Shown here: positions 12,008-24,928 of the stretch, in pieces
How the letters are laid out: each line of letters starts with the position of its first letter
Numbering within the stretch: the first letter of the stretch is position 1
NCBI GenBank assembly: GCA_013399895.1
Contig: VXBA01005694.1
Location: forward strand, 558,147-622,146
Direction: 5' to 3'
Length of the DNA stretch: 64,000 bases
DNA from: Serilophus lunatus
Lineage: Eukaryota > Chordata > Aves > Passeriformes > Eurylaimidae
Translations under genes and position numbers: made by a program
The notes under the pieces: generated by a model
What the model saw: only the letters and a program-made list of their open reading frames with translations
Told to the model about the DNA's origin: nothing
The model's database searches: none

Positions 12008-14568
12008 GAGGGAGAATTAAAAAAAAAGAAAGGAAATGCTGATGCATTCTCTGTTGAAATTGCATGAATAGGAACATATTCAAGTTTCTAAACATATTTT
12101 CTTCTAAGAGTCTAAAGGCTGCAGGGACTTTTCCATTTCTAATTGTAGAGTGCAGTATGTCATCTGTTTCTGACTTAAAACTTCAAAAATAAAACTCAGA
12201 GTAATAAATGAAACACAAGGAGAGAGATAAAAAAATGTCGTGTATAAGGAACTGCTCTGCTAATATTTTTACTGGTGTTGTAGCCAGTCACTTGTATGTT
12301 AAATTCAATGCCTGTTATGCAGGTCCTTCAATACATTGACATTTAATTAAGGTGGCCTTTAAAAAAAAATAAAAGTCCGTGGATGACTAAAGCAGTAGGA
12401 AAGGACAATCGGCGTAAATGTCTTATGACAGTTAGGTAGCTGTGCTGGTTTTGTCTTGGGTCTTAGCAAAGTAATGTCTTTAGCATGGTATGGAAACATC
12501 ATTTCAGGCCATAACACGTTCTGAAATTCAGAGATATTCTCTGAAATCTGATTTATTCCCTGACAGTTTGGGCTTCAGTCTCTGGTCTGGAAGTGGAATA
12601 AAGCTCTGAGTCCTCTCATGGCACACCTGCAAATCACACTGATATGACCTATAGCCCTTCTTGTGATCTGAAATTTTTGACTGCATTACAATAGGCATTT
12701 TTACCTCTAAAACCATCTCTGGTCTCCTGGTATGTAAAGGACGAATTTCGTTTTTCCTTTTTGGTTTCTTGTGCAACTTTCTGGAGGACAAGGTCTATCA
12801 CTGAGTGGTAGTGTGTCCTTGGATGTGGGAATTAGAAAAGTGACTGAAACTGCACCAACCTAGAGGGAGCGAGCTGGATCCACATGGGCAGGCTTTTTCT
12901 GAGGCTCTTCTGCTTTTTTTGTCTTCTGCCACTTAGACAGAAATACACTACAGATCAGCTTTCACTTGGAAGGATAAATAGCTATTTTCTATGCTGAAAA
13001 TACTGAAAAAATTCAAAGGAGTGAATTGTAGGGATAATTAATGCAATTTCAGGTTACCCTCCAAAACTTTATGCTGGCAGCTGTGGGCTGAAGGCTGGTG
13101 GTGAGCTAAAGGAAAGACGGAGTGGTTTCTATTATGTTGAAGCAAAATCTGTACACATTCTTAAATGAAAAATATTTGTAAGATTTTTTTATTTCAGTCT
13201 CTGGGCTGAAAGTCATTCTGGTTGCTGATGTCACTTGTGAGGGTGCAGAATCACTGCACTTGACTTAAGCAAACACACCCTGCTTTTTGGTGAGCCTTCT
13301 TAGCACAGCCATGTGTCAACCTTCAGGTTCCCAAGGCCAACAGACTGAAAATGGTTTTCCAGTGCAGCAGGAGAAAGGATCTGCTTGAGTGTACTTACAG
13401 AAATGCCATGCAAGAGTTTATTCCTGTCTTTGCACAAACACACACACAGAGCGATATTAGTGCATGGCTGAGTCATTTGCCTTTCAACTCTTGCTTCTGA
13501 AGAGGTGCAAGGGTGGTTGCAGCCAGGAATAGACATGGAGCTACTTTGATTGGTTATTCATTATTTGTGCTGAGTATGCCTACAGGGTGCAGTGAGGCTT
13601 AGTCCCTCTGAGATGAGCCAAGGAGGTGTAACTCTCCTCTGGAAGTTTATTTAAACTGTAAACAGGATACAAAAGAAGCAGAATGGAGGTGGGGTTTTAA
13701 TCCTCAGTTTGTAGATTATGAAAGAATGAACCTGCTGAAGGTTGCCCATGACAAGTTGAGGTGGCACCAGGCCAGCATTACTGGCAAAAATGTTATATTT
13801 TATCCAATTTATTTCTTCACAATAGATTAATGCTCTTTGACTCAGATCCTTGAAGCTTTTTTTTTTTCTCTAAGAAATGAAATATTGTTTCAATCATTAT
13901 TTACTTTCTTCAGAACTAAAGATAATTCTGCTCTTGCTAGAAGCATAGATTAGAGTCAATGCTTCAAATAGTGCCTTCATGATAAATATTTGGGTTACCA
14001 TTTTTTTGCACCAATATTTGCATGTATTTCTAAATCAAAACAACTTCTATGATTTCAGATTTTAAGTAAGTTCTGCTCTAATTCTACTGTGTCATTCACA
14101 AATTATACACACACCCCCATTATAACTTTCATGGAGTTGTATTTTTAGTTAGTAAATATCCAATGTGGTGTATGGAATTTTGTTAAAAAATACATGCATG
14201 TCAAACTTTGTGTTAGGATTGGCTGTTACCTTCATCAGACATTTTTATAAGCACTAGTTCTCTCTAGCTTCCGGAAACAGGCAGGAATTTTCTTCTACTG
14301 ATAAGTTTTATCTCTTATTTTTAAAATAAGCATAATAATAGTTTTATGCTATTTTAGAAAGGGATCTGAAGGTATATATGAATGTACAGAATTGAATCGT
14401 GTGTCTAAGGATCGTTGTAAGGAAACAGTATGCCCTAAGGTACGTATATATCTTTGGCATTTAATTTTAGTTATGTATTCTGGAATTGTAAAGACAGACC
14501 TGAAGACTGATGTAGTCAATGTGATATCCTTTATCCTGAACTCTTAGTGGTAATTAAAAAAAATAAAT

Positions 14569-14580
14569 TATATATATATA
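14569..14580. repeat. (TA)6 microsatellite
   Basis: Six TA units at the end of an AT-rich stretch. Confidence 0.85.
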
Positions 14581-14691
14581 TTATTTTTCTTGGAAAGAAG
14601 TTATATGGGCCAGTATCAATAATTACATTTTTTACCACACATGCTGTAAATTTTACTTTCTCTGGGATAGGAGAGCTACATATATGGAATT

Positions 14692-14818
14692 AAAAAAAAA
14701 AAAAAAAAAAAGCACATAAACAAAAAAAACCCAGCAAGACAAACAACATAAGAAAAATCCTGTAACAAATGCAACCAACCAAACAGAAAAAATACACCAG
14801 AAAAAGCCAAGTAGGGGA
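14692..14818. repeat. A20 tract and A-rich low complexity
   Basis: A run of 20 A (14692-14711) followed by about 100 bp of A-rich sequence with CAAA and AACC blocks. Low-complexity DNA; no element body was recognised on either side. Confidence 0.85.
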
Positions 14819-16867
14819 GAAACAGTCAGCTTTCTCTAATTAATGGACTAGACATATTCTATTAGGGTCAGTTAACATAATTATTTGCTGATCTCTTGAG
14901 GAAAAGGTAATTACCAAGTCTTTCAGCACGTCACCTAAAATCTTGTGTTCCTGCTTAAAGTGCTGGGCTCTTGTAAGTTCTAGAAGAAAGAAAGCATCAG
15001 TACTTTTGTGGGGAGATTTTGGCTGAAAATGTTAGACAAAGCAAGAGCAAACAAATAAAGTGAAAGTTTAGTGCTTCTCTGTCTTTTGTATTCTACTCGA
15101 TACTTCCGTAGTGATATAAGGAGGTATATATCCCATAGCTTTACACTTGTTCTCCAATAATAACTGTTTTTACCTTGAGTTCTAAAATTTGGCTAAAGAA
15201 TAAATAAAGTCCATGTCAATTTCAGCTTTTCTGAGAAGGCAACTCAAAAACAAGTTAGCTTTGATTAGAAAGAATCTATTAATGTTGGCCATTCTACTGT
15301 AGAAGGCATGGTAATTCTATCTGTAAAAAGCAGGATTGTCCTGTTACTAACAGTTAGCCTGGTAGGTGTCTAGAGGATAGCTAAAATCTCTGGATTACTG
15401 CAGGATTTAGCATCTTGATGTTGATCCATGGAGTACAGGATATTCCCTTGTTTTTGAGTCTGTAGTTAGTTCCAGCTAGCTCTGTTACAGAGGTGCAAGT
15501 GGGCTAATGTGTGTTGGCAGGACCATTTGGTCTTCTGAGGTTCTTAGCTGCCATAGTCATGCTGCTTTGGGATTCCCCTCAGGGCACCATATTGCACAGA
15601 ACAGGCAAACAGAATGATCATTACCAGTTGTCACCTACTATATGTCCAGTAAGTGCCTAAGGTTTATACTCGTCTGCTTTACTTACAACTTCAGAGAAGC
15701 AATTATCATCTTCTCAAGGATGTCTGCACAATTTCTTGAAAGCAGTAAAAATGAAACTCAAATGAAGATAGTCTAGTTTAAGCCCTAAAAACAATAGGGT
15801 TTTTTTCCTTAAGCCAAGCCCTTATATCCTTCGGATAGAGCAACAGCTACTCATAAACCTCTGAGTCCCTGACCTTCCCCCTTAACAATAAATCATCTCT
15901 CATATTTTCTCTATCCGTTGTAACTGTTTTGTCATGATTATTGCATGTGTTCTGTATTTTATCATTTAGGGCCCTTCATATCTAATTTATACTACAGAAG
16001 TCTTGTAAAGTATGTCCATTTTGTTAAACTTAGATGAGCCAGTGAGCCATGTGAAGAGCTGCCTAATGCATTTTAATTTGGTTGAATATTTGGGATTCTA
16101 CAGACTTGGATAAATTTAAGTGTATTCACAATATTTGAGAGCAGTCTTGAGGAGAAAGGAGAGAAGGATTGCAGTTGTTGATAGATGAGAAGCTCAACAT
16201 GACCTGATAACATGCACTGGCAGCCCAGAGTTCTGACAGAGTATGAACAGTACTATAGGAGTTTAAATGGAAGGAAAAAGTATCCCAAGCCCATGGTCAC
16301 AGACTTCTGCCTTTAGATAATAATAACTGTGCAATTCACCATGAAAACCTGCATAGATTTAAGAAGAAAAATATAGTCTGTGTATTGAGAGGCTTCATCT
16401 TTCTTATTTTATTCTCTTCTCTGAAATTGTGTTCTTTTTAGTGAATAATGATTTGGTTTAATCTTCCATGTGCACTTTGTTTCTTATTTTAAAAAATATT
16501 CTGTTTCTAAATTAATAATAATAGTAATAATCTAGCCATTATGGTGAAGATTAGAGTTGTCTCACCAGCTTAAGTCATTTATTTTCATTGCACCGCAAAC
16601 CTGCTGTTTTACAGACCTGAATATTCTCAAAGAATATATGTAGACCTCTGAGATGATTGTGTTTTCTTGATCTAGTATTGGGTCAACATGCCTTAAAAAA
16701 GTGATGTTAAAGCCCTCAGAACCCTATAGGCACATATATACATGCAACACATACATGCATGGGCATGTATGTTCTTGAATATTCTATTTATTTATTAAAA
16801 CAAACAAAAAAAAAACCCCCTCATCTCTTTATGATTGGGGAAAAAAAGGCCTGCATATGTGGAAGGA

Positions 16868-17325
16868 TATAGAATCATAGTAACATAGATTGCTTTGGAT
16901 TGAAAGAGACCATAAAGATCATCTAGTTCCAATATTCCCTACCGTGTACTGATGCCTGAAGTTTTTTCTCTCAGTCACACCTTCCACTAGACCAGGTTGG
17001 TCAAAGCCCCATCCAACTGGACTTTGCACATTTCTAGGAATCAGGCATCTACAACTTATCTGGACAACCTGTGCCAGTGCATTGCCACATTCATTGGGAA
17101 GTATTTTTTTTTCCTAATGTCTAATCTAAACTTACCATTTTTCAGTTTAAAGTGACTCCCTCTTGTTAGTACTTGCTCTTGTATAAAGTCCTTCTCCAAG
17201 GAAGAGACTTGCAGTCCGCTTTGACTGGAAGGCTGCTCTAAGCTCTTTATGGAGCCTTCTCTTCTCTTTTCTTGGCTGAACAAGCCCAACTCTTTGTTTC
17301 CATAGCAGAGGTGCTCCACAAAGAG
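16868..17325 (-). mobile_element. CR1 LINE 3' end with C-terminal ORF2 remnant
   Basis: Antisense CR1. The 3' UTR begins at the AATCATAGTAACATAG end. The minus strand at 17056-17319 still reads an 87-residue open frame with the CR1 C-terminal order: NKELGLFSQEKRR, then NGKFRLDIRKK, then HWHRLSR. It is diverged and truncated. The open frame begins at an internal methionine and is not a gene. Confidence 0.92.
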
Positions 17326-18562
17326 ATACTTTTCACTTTTTGTGAAAGTGTATCTATCACTGGATTAGCTTTGTATTAAACATTTAGGAAAATAATACTT
17401 CTAGTATTGGAGGAAACCACCAAACCTGACCGGTGAATGAAAACTGGATACTTAGTGAAACAGTATCAGTTTTGTGTCCTTTACAAGTTTGATCAGTTTC
17501 CAGTAACTGTGGTCTTTTTGTTGTTAGGAATTTGTTTTAAACAGTGGCAAAAGAACGTAACAAAAGTCCACCCTAAATTCTGAGAGTTCTGGTAAAGCTT
17601 CATTCTCCCTCAATGTGATAAGACTCCTAATCAATACCCAGCTCAGGTATACTTTTGCTGTAAAGAGTAACATTGACTTTTATGTATAGAAATGTAGTGG
17701 AAATGAGAATATTTTTAGCTACTTGTATTTGCTTTGCTGATTGTCCTTTCAGACATGCAGAAGAGCACATTCATTTATGTATGCCCTTTTCTTCTGTACC
17801 CAAAATACTTAGTGTCATCTCACTATAAATGTACTGCACAAAAAAAAATAGTCTCAATTCATCTAGTTGTTTGGAATTTGCTCTTCTTACTGCTATTATT
17901 TGCAAAGAAGAGATGACCCGGTAGTCAAGTCATTTGCCTGCTGCTGTGGAGAAAGATTTTACTGCTGTCAAGGTGTAGATTTCCTTTCCAACTAGGAAAA
18001 ATCTGTCAGATAAGGAGAATACAATTCCATCTATCCAGGACAATCTGAGGGTCATTATATGTTCATCCTCAAATAATGTAAATGTTCAAAGTAAAACTAT
18101 GAGGAATTTTTTTTAATATTATGTGAAAATGAAACACTATTACCATACAGCAGATCTTGTAGCCTTCAGTCAGTGTTAAAAACATAAAAAATAAAACTAT
18201 AGAAGGAGTAGCAAGCAGCATGAGTGTTTTAAATCAATTCTGCTGTTTAGTAAAAACTGTTATAATGAAGTCTGTGAAGACAATTTTTTTATTACACATT
18301 TCTATCATTCTAGTGGATCTAACCACAATTTATGAAGAAAGATGGTAGGTGTGAGTGATTAGGTAAACTTCAATTTGAAGCAGATGTGTCTTTTGGAAGG
18401 ACTAAGTATTCTGGTTCTGTCTCATTGCTTATGAAGCATATTGCTTCATTAAGTCTGGCCGATTACCCGATGAAGTATTCCTCATTTTAGAGCACTACTG
18501 ACAAAATTCTGTTTGGTCCAAAGTAGCAGCTGAAGCATTCAGTACCTTTGTTTTTCTTATAG

Positions 18563-18732
18563 GGTCAACGATTGCATCTTGCGAGTGAATGAGGTCGACG
18601 TGTCTGAAGTGTCACACAGCAAAGCCGTGGAAGCCCTAAAAGAGGCTGGTTCCATAGTACGATTGTATGTTCGTCGAAGAAGACCTATACTGGAGACCGT
18701 GGTAGAGATCAAGTTGTTCAAAGGACCAAAAG
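18563..18732 (+). CDS. DLG2: DLG2 exon: C-terminal half of PDZ1 and PDZ1-PDZ2 linker
   Basis: DLG2 (PSD-93) is a MAGUK scaffold at postsynaptic and juxtaparanodal membranes; its PDZ domains bind C-termini of NMDA-receptor and Kv1 channel subunits. This 170-bp exon has 1 base completing a split codon, 56 codons from VNDCILRVNEV to KLFKGPK, and 1 base of the next glycine codon. SHSKAVEAL carries the alpha-B histidine expected of class I ligand binding. The RRRRPILETVVEI linker is what I recall as typical of DLG2 and differs from the corresponding segment of DLG4. Acceptor is TTATAG|G, donor is AAAG|GTAGTT. The length is not divisible by 3, so skipping would shift the frame. Upstream intron phase 2, downstream phase 1. 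Identity rests on memory of the family, with very high similarity to the mammalian protein. Confidence 0.96.
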
Positions 18733-18998
18733 GTAGTTAAGAAAATGAAAAGACATCCATTTTAAACCTAATGCTTAACCAGTCTTGTACTGTAAGTGGC
18801 ATCATGTGGTCATGTTGATTTTTTAACTGGTTGACCTATCAAATACTGAAATGCAGTTAGTTTAGGCCTGCCAGACTTGAATCTATGGTTACATGTCTCT
18901 TTCTGAAATATAAAGGAGTTTAAGGAGTTGTCGTTTGCTTCATTTGGTGTTTACTGTAGACACGTCTTGCTACCTCCTGAAGAGATGCAGAGATACTA

Positions 18999-19024
18999 TG
19001 CTTTACTTTGGCAGCACATATACT
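18999..19024 (+). pseudogene. U6 snRNA 5'-end-like fragment
   Basis: The segment TGCTTTACTTTGGCAGCACATATACT resembles the first part of vertebrate U6 snRNA: a 15-base exact block (19010-19024), preceded by TGCT and CTT separated by small changes. After 19024 the similarity stops within a few bases. No downstream U6 body, T-run terminator or U6 promoter is visible, so it would be a truncated relic, not a working gene. A chance match is possible. Confidence 0.45.
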
Positions 19025-20689
19025 TCCTCTAAAGTTCCACTGTTGAGACCTTTGACTTTTGTTTAAGGTGCTCTTGAATACAAAGTTTCTGAATTCTCTC
19101 TTTTTTCAGGAGGCTTTTTGATTATAGTTTATGCTTTGTTCTTTCACAATGATTTCTTCTAGAGTTACTTTCGTAACATGAAGACATGAATACTAATTTA
19201 CCCAGATACATAGGAGAATTTTCTTTTATCTTTCAACAAAATTATGCAGAAATCTAGCATGAAACCTTCACTAGTCTAAATCAGTTTATCACTTCCAAAA
19301 GAATCTTCTGGTTCCAGAAAAAAAGCCAAAATTCTTTGTAGAAGCATTAGTAAAAATTGTGGATACTCATTTTCACCTTTCCTTTCACAAAAAGTTTTTA
19401 TTTGCGGAAGTGTTATTTTTTAACGAGTTTAATTTTATTGTCATTTCCCTCTGGCATTTTTCTTCCTAGCTAATTTCTGGACAAAGAAAATGCATATTTT
19501 CACAGTACATATGAATAGAATGAACTGCAGTAGACTTTTGGATCTGTAATAACTATTTCTTAAGGATGTCTTTAATTAATGTATATATATAAAATGAAGA
19601 AATTTACACAACTCTTGACATATACTATGCACATGAGATTATTCTCCCTATTTATAGTGAATAATCTGTAGCTTTTTCAGTGTTTTTTCTTATATGTAAA
19701 CTCATGGGATTTTTTGGTGTGTCTACATAGCTTTTTTTTATACCAGTAATGGAGTATATTGAGATATATTGTTGAGATTGACCATTTATAGTCAACAAAG
19801 ACAGTGCACTGTGCTATGCCTCTTCTATGTACACCATAGTTATTTGACACAGCAGTGTATTCATTATGCTCTGCTCCTGAAGAACAGGAAGATATATTTA
19901 AAGATGCATCTGAGGGTAAATTCCCAAAAGTCTGTATTCTTGTGGTCAATTACAATGCTAAACTGTTTTTCTAATGGAAAAACATGTCTAATGGTATTTC
20001 GTATGTGTATGAACTCAGAGTAGAAGTCCAGGCAATGCTTTTAAAGCTTTGGAATTCAACTCAGTGTGTGATATGATTGTCATTTAGAGTAACCTAAGGC
20101 TAAAGAAATTAAAATTAACGTATCCCTTCTGGTTGTGATGAAACAGTGAAAATTATTCACCATGACAAATTTTTGCTACATTGTGGATACAGAAAAGAGA
20201 GGCAATTGTTATCTAATAATGTGTTTGCATCATGCTTGTTTTGATTGTGTGGCTATTATTTGTTTTTACACTTATTTTTGTCAAACTGAATGGATACCAA
20301 AAAAGCACTTTTTATGACAAGCTAAAGAAGTTTTGCTGCTTACAGCTGCAAACATGAGTTTGTAACTATATTCTTATATGAAGTTTACTACAGCTAAGTG
20401 CTATAAATACTGAGTTTTATTGTTAAGTTGTTGGGGTTTTTTAATTTTCACTTCATTTTTATAGAAATAAATTAACTGGAAACTTGGATGAAAAAAAAAA
20501 AGTTCAAGGGCTAGTTTCCTGCAGAAGCCAAGGGTTTTATCTTCATAACTCAGGAAGTAAGAAAATATATCTTATTGTGCTTTTTTTTATTCCACGGATG
20601 AAAAAGCCAAATGAAGAAAATACATATTTTACAGACTAGATGAAAATCTTAATCAATGCTAATTTTAATATCTGTAGAATTTTTTCTTC

Positions 20690-20706
20690 TTTTTTTTTTT
20701 TTTTTT
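20690..20706. repeat. T17 homopolymer
   Basis: Run of 17 T, immediately preceded by TTTTTCTTC. Confidence 0.9.
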
Positions 20707-23700
20707 AAATCTGTCATGAAAAATAAACTATCTTTTGAGAGGCATCAAACCTATAGAAAAAGTTGAGAATAAAACCTGTGACTCTTGTTTGTAGTCACTC
20801 CTGTGATGCTGTCTACTCATATTTCAGGTGATTTATCTGTGAACTGCTCTTTCCCACCATTACTATACAGTGTAAAAACCATTTATTATTTATATAAACA
20901 GTGTTTCTTACTTCTCGGAGGGAAATCGAGATGGTTTGCTGTCCAGAGCAGGACCTGAAAACTGCTGTGGTATTTTCCACACCACTTCTTCCTTCCCACT
21001 CACCAAAAAAAGTGAATCTGGTTTTTAGACAGAAGGTTGTTCCCCACCAAAGTTAGAGTAGCAAATATATTTTCAATTCTTTTCCTGTCTGCTAGTATAT
21101 AGCTCAGTTTATACTGAGTTCATTCCTCACTGTGTTGAGAATTTCCCACATGAAGGGAAGTCTTGGCTTCCGTAATGCCAAGGAAAGTCAGTGATCACTA
21201 GCTTGCCTGTCTATGTGTAGCAGAGTGTATCTTGAAGTTGACAAATAAGGAAATTTGCAAGGCTTTTCATAAAGACCCTTTTAATTTCATCTGAGATATT
21301 CAAGAGAGGGCTTTTACAAGTTATGAGTGTTAAAGTTTAGGGTCTTTTTAAATGAGTTAATTTCTCTGGCTAGCAACAACCACATAAAAGGATGTATTTT
21401 TGGACATAAGATGTTAAATATGCACTGTGTGGTGATGGCTTCGGTTATATGACGGGGGAGAGGTCATGGTAGTGTGCTGCCAGAGCATCCCTTTTTAATG
21501 CAATTGTTCTTGTTGCTTTACCAAAATGCTGTCCTAGCATCATATGTTTTAAGCACTCTAACTTTTTATGTTTTGGCGAAAAGAGGCAAACAAAGACACA
21601 AATGAGCTGTGTAATAGAAAAATCAAGGATTCAAACAACTGCAGCTATGGAGGCATTTAAAGTTGATTGTTCATCAGTTTGCCACACCTGATTTATATTA
21701 TTGTCAGATATCTGTAGTCTGTGTCTTGAGGGTAATTGCTAACGGGCATCATTGCAGGATCTTCCTCTCTTTTATATAGTGGGAGGTTGTCTTTTCTGTG
21801 CCTCCTGTATTTCTCTTCAGTCAGGCATACCATTCACTGTAAGCCTTTGCAAAGCGTTTAGTAGCAAATGGTATGTTTTATTTCAGTCACCCCCAGGACA
21901 CTGCTGATTTTAGCAGCTAGCGTCTCTGCAGTGGCTGATGACTGTAATAGAGGAGGATATACAACAGAGCTATCTTATTGAAAGTGATTGTGATGCTACT
22001 GAAAATCCTGTCTTTAAGTAATATGCTTTTCTTGCTCTGCGTGGAAACATAACAAGACTAAAATAAATGAGAATGGACAGTGTATGCCACAGTATTTGTT
22101 CCTGGGGGTTGAACATTCAGGCTTTCAAAACAAAGCAATTTAATGGTGGTGTTTGGCTTTTTAATGTAATTTGTGCATTAGCTTCTTATAAGACCCTACA
22201 AAGAACTGCGTATGGGCAATGAATTACATACTTCATTCACTGTTCAGAGATCACAACGTTCAAGCCCATTTGATTGCATTTTGCTGGAGGATTTTAAGTG
22301 AAAGTAGATCCACTGACTTTGACACTTCATGGTGTTCTATCACACTCCAAATCTACTAAACCCAGAAGCATTGAGTAGTAGGCTTGATGCATAATTAGTT
22401 ATAAAAATTAAACTAGATATTTTTAAAATTTCATTTTTTAAATAATCAGCAGAAAAATAGACTAGTACCACTGTAGAAAATTTCTGGCAGCCAAAAACAC
22501 AGAGGTTGTAAAATATTTTACCTACCAATATCTAACTGATAAGCTTTGATATAATGTACAAGAAGAAAAAAAATGCTGAAAATAAGGATTCTAGTAACTA
22601 CAGCAGTGTTGGATCACATAATAAACTTCTAACCTCAATTCTATAGGAAATATGGTATCTTAAAAGACAACATAACTGCAGAAATTAAGTTCAGGATGTG
22701 TGAAGCAGAACAGCTGAGTACAGGGAAACTTGAGAGGAGAAATGTCAGACTTGAAAACATCCAAAAAAGGAACAATGAAAAAGACAACTAATTCTGCCAT
22801 CTGCATATTCTGGTGGCTTGAGTATAAAGTTATAGGGAAACAGGATTATTTTCCCACACCCTTCATGATAATTCAGTTGTAACTATCATTATAATGTTTG
22901 AACTGCGTCAGAATATTGCTGTGATGACTAGAGCTGCCCTTGTGTTCACTGCATTTTAGATGGACACAGCTTTGCAGCTGTGTCACTTGTTTGTTCTCTG
23001 TAAGCATGCTTTTTGTTCATTCCAAATGAATGCAGCCAGTAATACATTCTCATCAGGTTCACCCCACCCAGCTTTGGGCACTTAACAAAAAGTGTCTTGG
23101 GGAATTTACTGCTTTATGCTTTATGTTTACTTCTTTATGCTCTCAGAATTAGGATCATATCAAAACTTTTATTTTTAATCCAAGTGTTATTAAGTTTTGG
23201 AGCTCTAAATTAGAAATTGATGTGTCTCTTAAGCAGTGTCCAGCTCAATTCTGTATCTCCCTCTGGATGGCTATCCTTCTTATCTTACTTTTCTTCTTAA
23301 TCAGCAAAGACTAAGCTCCTAAACCAGGTCTTTCAATAAAATACTCAAAAAGGAATTAAAATAAAGGGTGTAGTGTGCATTTATTTTGAGAGTTATGTAT
23401 ATCCATCTGAATGTTAGATGAAGTCATTGAGCATAACCAGTTCCAGAGTTTCCATTTCATTGTTTTCTGTACTGGACTGAAGTGACTCTGCAGCACGTGG
23501 TGGTTTTCCTTTTCACAGAACTATTTTTTTTATTCTTGATGACACTGAATATAGTCACTGTGTGTTATTGAAGCTTTCTTATTATACTAAGAAAAGAATC
23601 AGTATGGTTTAAGTAGTGTATTTTTTAACCTTCTGCTTAGTTATGAAATGAGAAGATGCAGAGATTTTCACCATCTATATAAGGTAGGATTTTACTGTAG

Positions 23701-24561
23701 GTTTATCTTGAATTGTTCCTGAAATGTCCTCTAGTCCATTACTGTCTATAGTTTCTTAAAGGTTCATAATTCTTTTTCAGAAAATAATATGTTTGGATTG
23801 ATGGCTTTATTGGAAAAATCTTGTGTTTTGTTGCCTAGGTAGTACCCCAGCTTGAAGTGACAACTGAAATAGTCAAAAAAGTACAGTAGAATTATGTGTA
23901 TTTCAAAATGTCTGCTAAAAAAAGTGTTCAATTCAGAATAACAGAATAGAGAGTTGTTCTTATAAAAGAAATCTTAAGAGTGCTTCTTCCAGTAAGGAAA
24001 AGAAAAATGTAGTAAAGCAAAGTCAAAGGTTACCTTTTTATCTCAGATAATAGCTATAGCACTTAAATGAAAAAAGGGGCTTTTGCAAACAAAAAACCCC
24101 AATTACTTCTTTCCCAGTGTCAAAGAATAGTGAGAGCTTTCAGATCTTACTGTTTGATAGCTGATTGCAAGTGCTTGCTTCAGACTGATGAAGATACATA
24201 TTTTTTTATTGATATACTTTAGTAGTCTATTTTCTCTAATTTAAAAGATGCTATTGCATAGCAAACTAGTACGTGGGAATAAGGGGTTTTATGGCAAGAT
24301 AGGCAGAAAATTTTTTTAATTTATGATCACTTGGAACCCTGAAAACATTTTTTAATTTATGCTAAGAAATGTTTTGTCATGTCCAAAGTGTTTTCAACAA
24401 CATTTTTTGCAGTTTGAACAGAACACAAACCCTTTTAGAAATTTCACTCTTATGATCTTACTAGCTGTGAATTTACACACAGAATTAATAAGGTTGGAAG
24501 AGACCATGGAGATCATCAAGTCCAACCTTTACCTAGGTTAACAACCTACCCAACATCAGTC

Positions 24562-24606
24562 TAACATCTATACCATCTAAACCATTTAAACCATCTAAAC
24601 CATACC
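24562..24606. repeat. 9-bp tandem repeat, five units, in CR1 3' UTR
   Basis: Five consecutive nine-base units close to AACCATCTA, with one or a few changes each. They lie immediately downstream of the CR1 ORF2 stop on the element's strand, overlapping the end of the coding block by about a dozen bases. It may be a subfamily trait or a local expansion. Confidence 0.85.
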
Positions 24607-24928
24607 ACTAAGTTCATCATCTAACCTATCCTTAAACACATCCAGGGACGGTGACTCCACCACCTCCCTGGGAAGCCCATTCCAGTGGGAGATCACTCTC
24701 ACTGTGAAAAAGTTCCTCCTGATATCCAACCTAAACCTCCCCTGATGCAGCCTAAGACTGTGTCCTCTCGTTCTGTCACTGGGAGCCTGAGAGAAGAGAC
24801 CGACCCACGCCTGACTACAGCCTCCTTTCAGGTAGTTACAGACAGCAATAAGGTCACCCCTGAGCCTCCTCTTCTCCAGGCTGAACAACCCCAGCTTCCT
24901 CAGCCATTCCTCATAGGGCTTGTGCTCC

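Larger units (their letters stand above)
1..18562 (+). other. DLG2: DLG2 intron (5' part not in window)
   Basis: Non-coding sequence upstream of the first visible DLG2 exon. The intron ends in a good acceptor, a T-rich tract followed by TTATAG at 18557-18562. The preceding exon, which should encode the GLGF half of PDZ1, was looked for by eye and not found, so the intron probably extends beyond the left edge. Contents are CR1 fragments (1-1530, 1641-1985, 10010-10195, 16868-17325), two MIR-like relics, a GC-rich patch at 6840-7500 and A-rich tracts. I see nothing recognisable in about 2000-3640, 3790-6600, 7870-10000, 10200-11990, 12010-14690 and 14820-16860. Confidence 0.75.

Noticed and set aside
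12528..12791. 87-codon basic minus-strand open frame
   Set aside because: No recognised family, no exon-like boundaries, and the length is within chance expectation.
13437..13448. CA microsatellite
   Set aside because: Only about five to six units; too short to be notable.
13650..13790. Third MIR-like relic (antisense)
   Set aside because: The resemblance around GAAGGTTGCCCATGACAAG is too weak to separate from chance without an alignment.
14341..14460. Possible upstream DLG2 exon after an ATTTTAG tract
   Set aside because: The frames after the AG do not encode the PDZ1 GLGF region or any known DLG2 segment.
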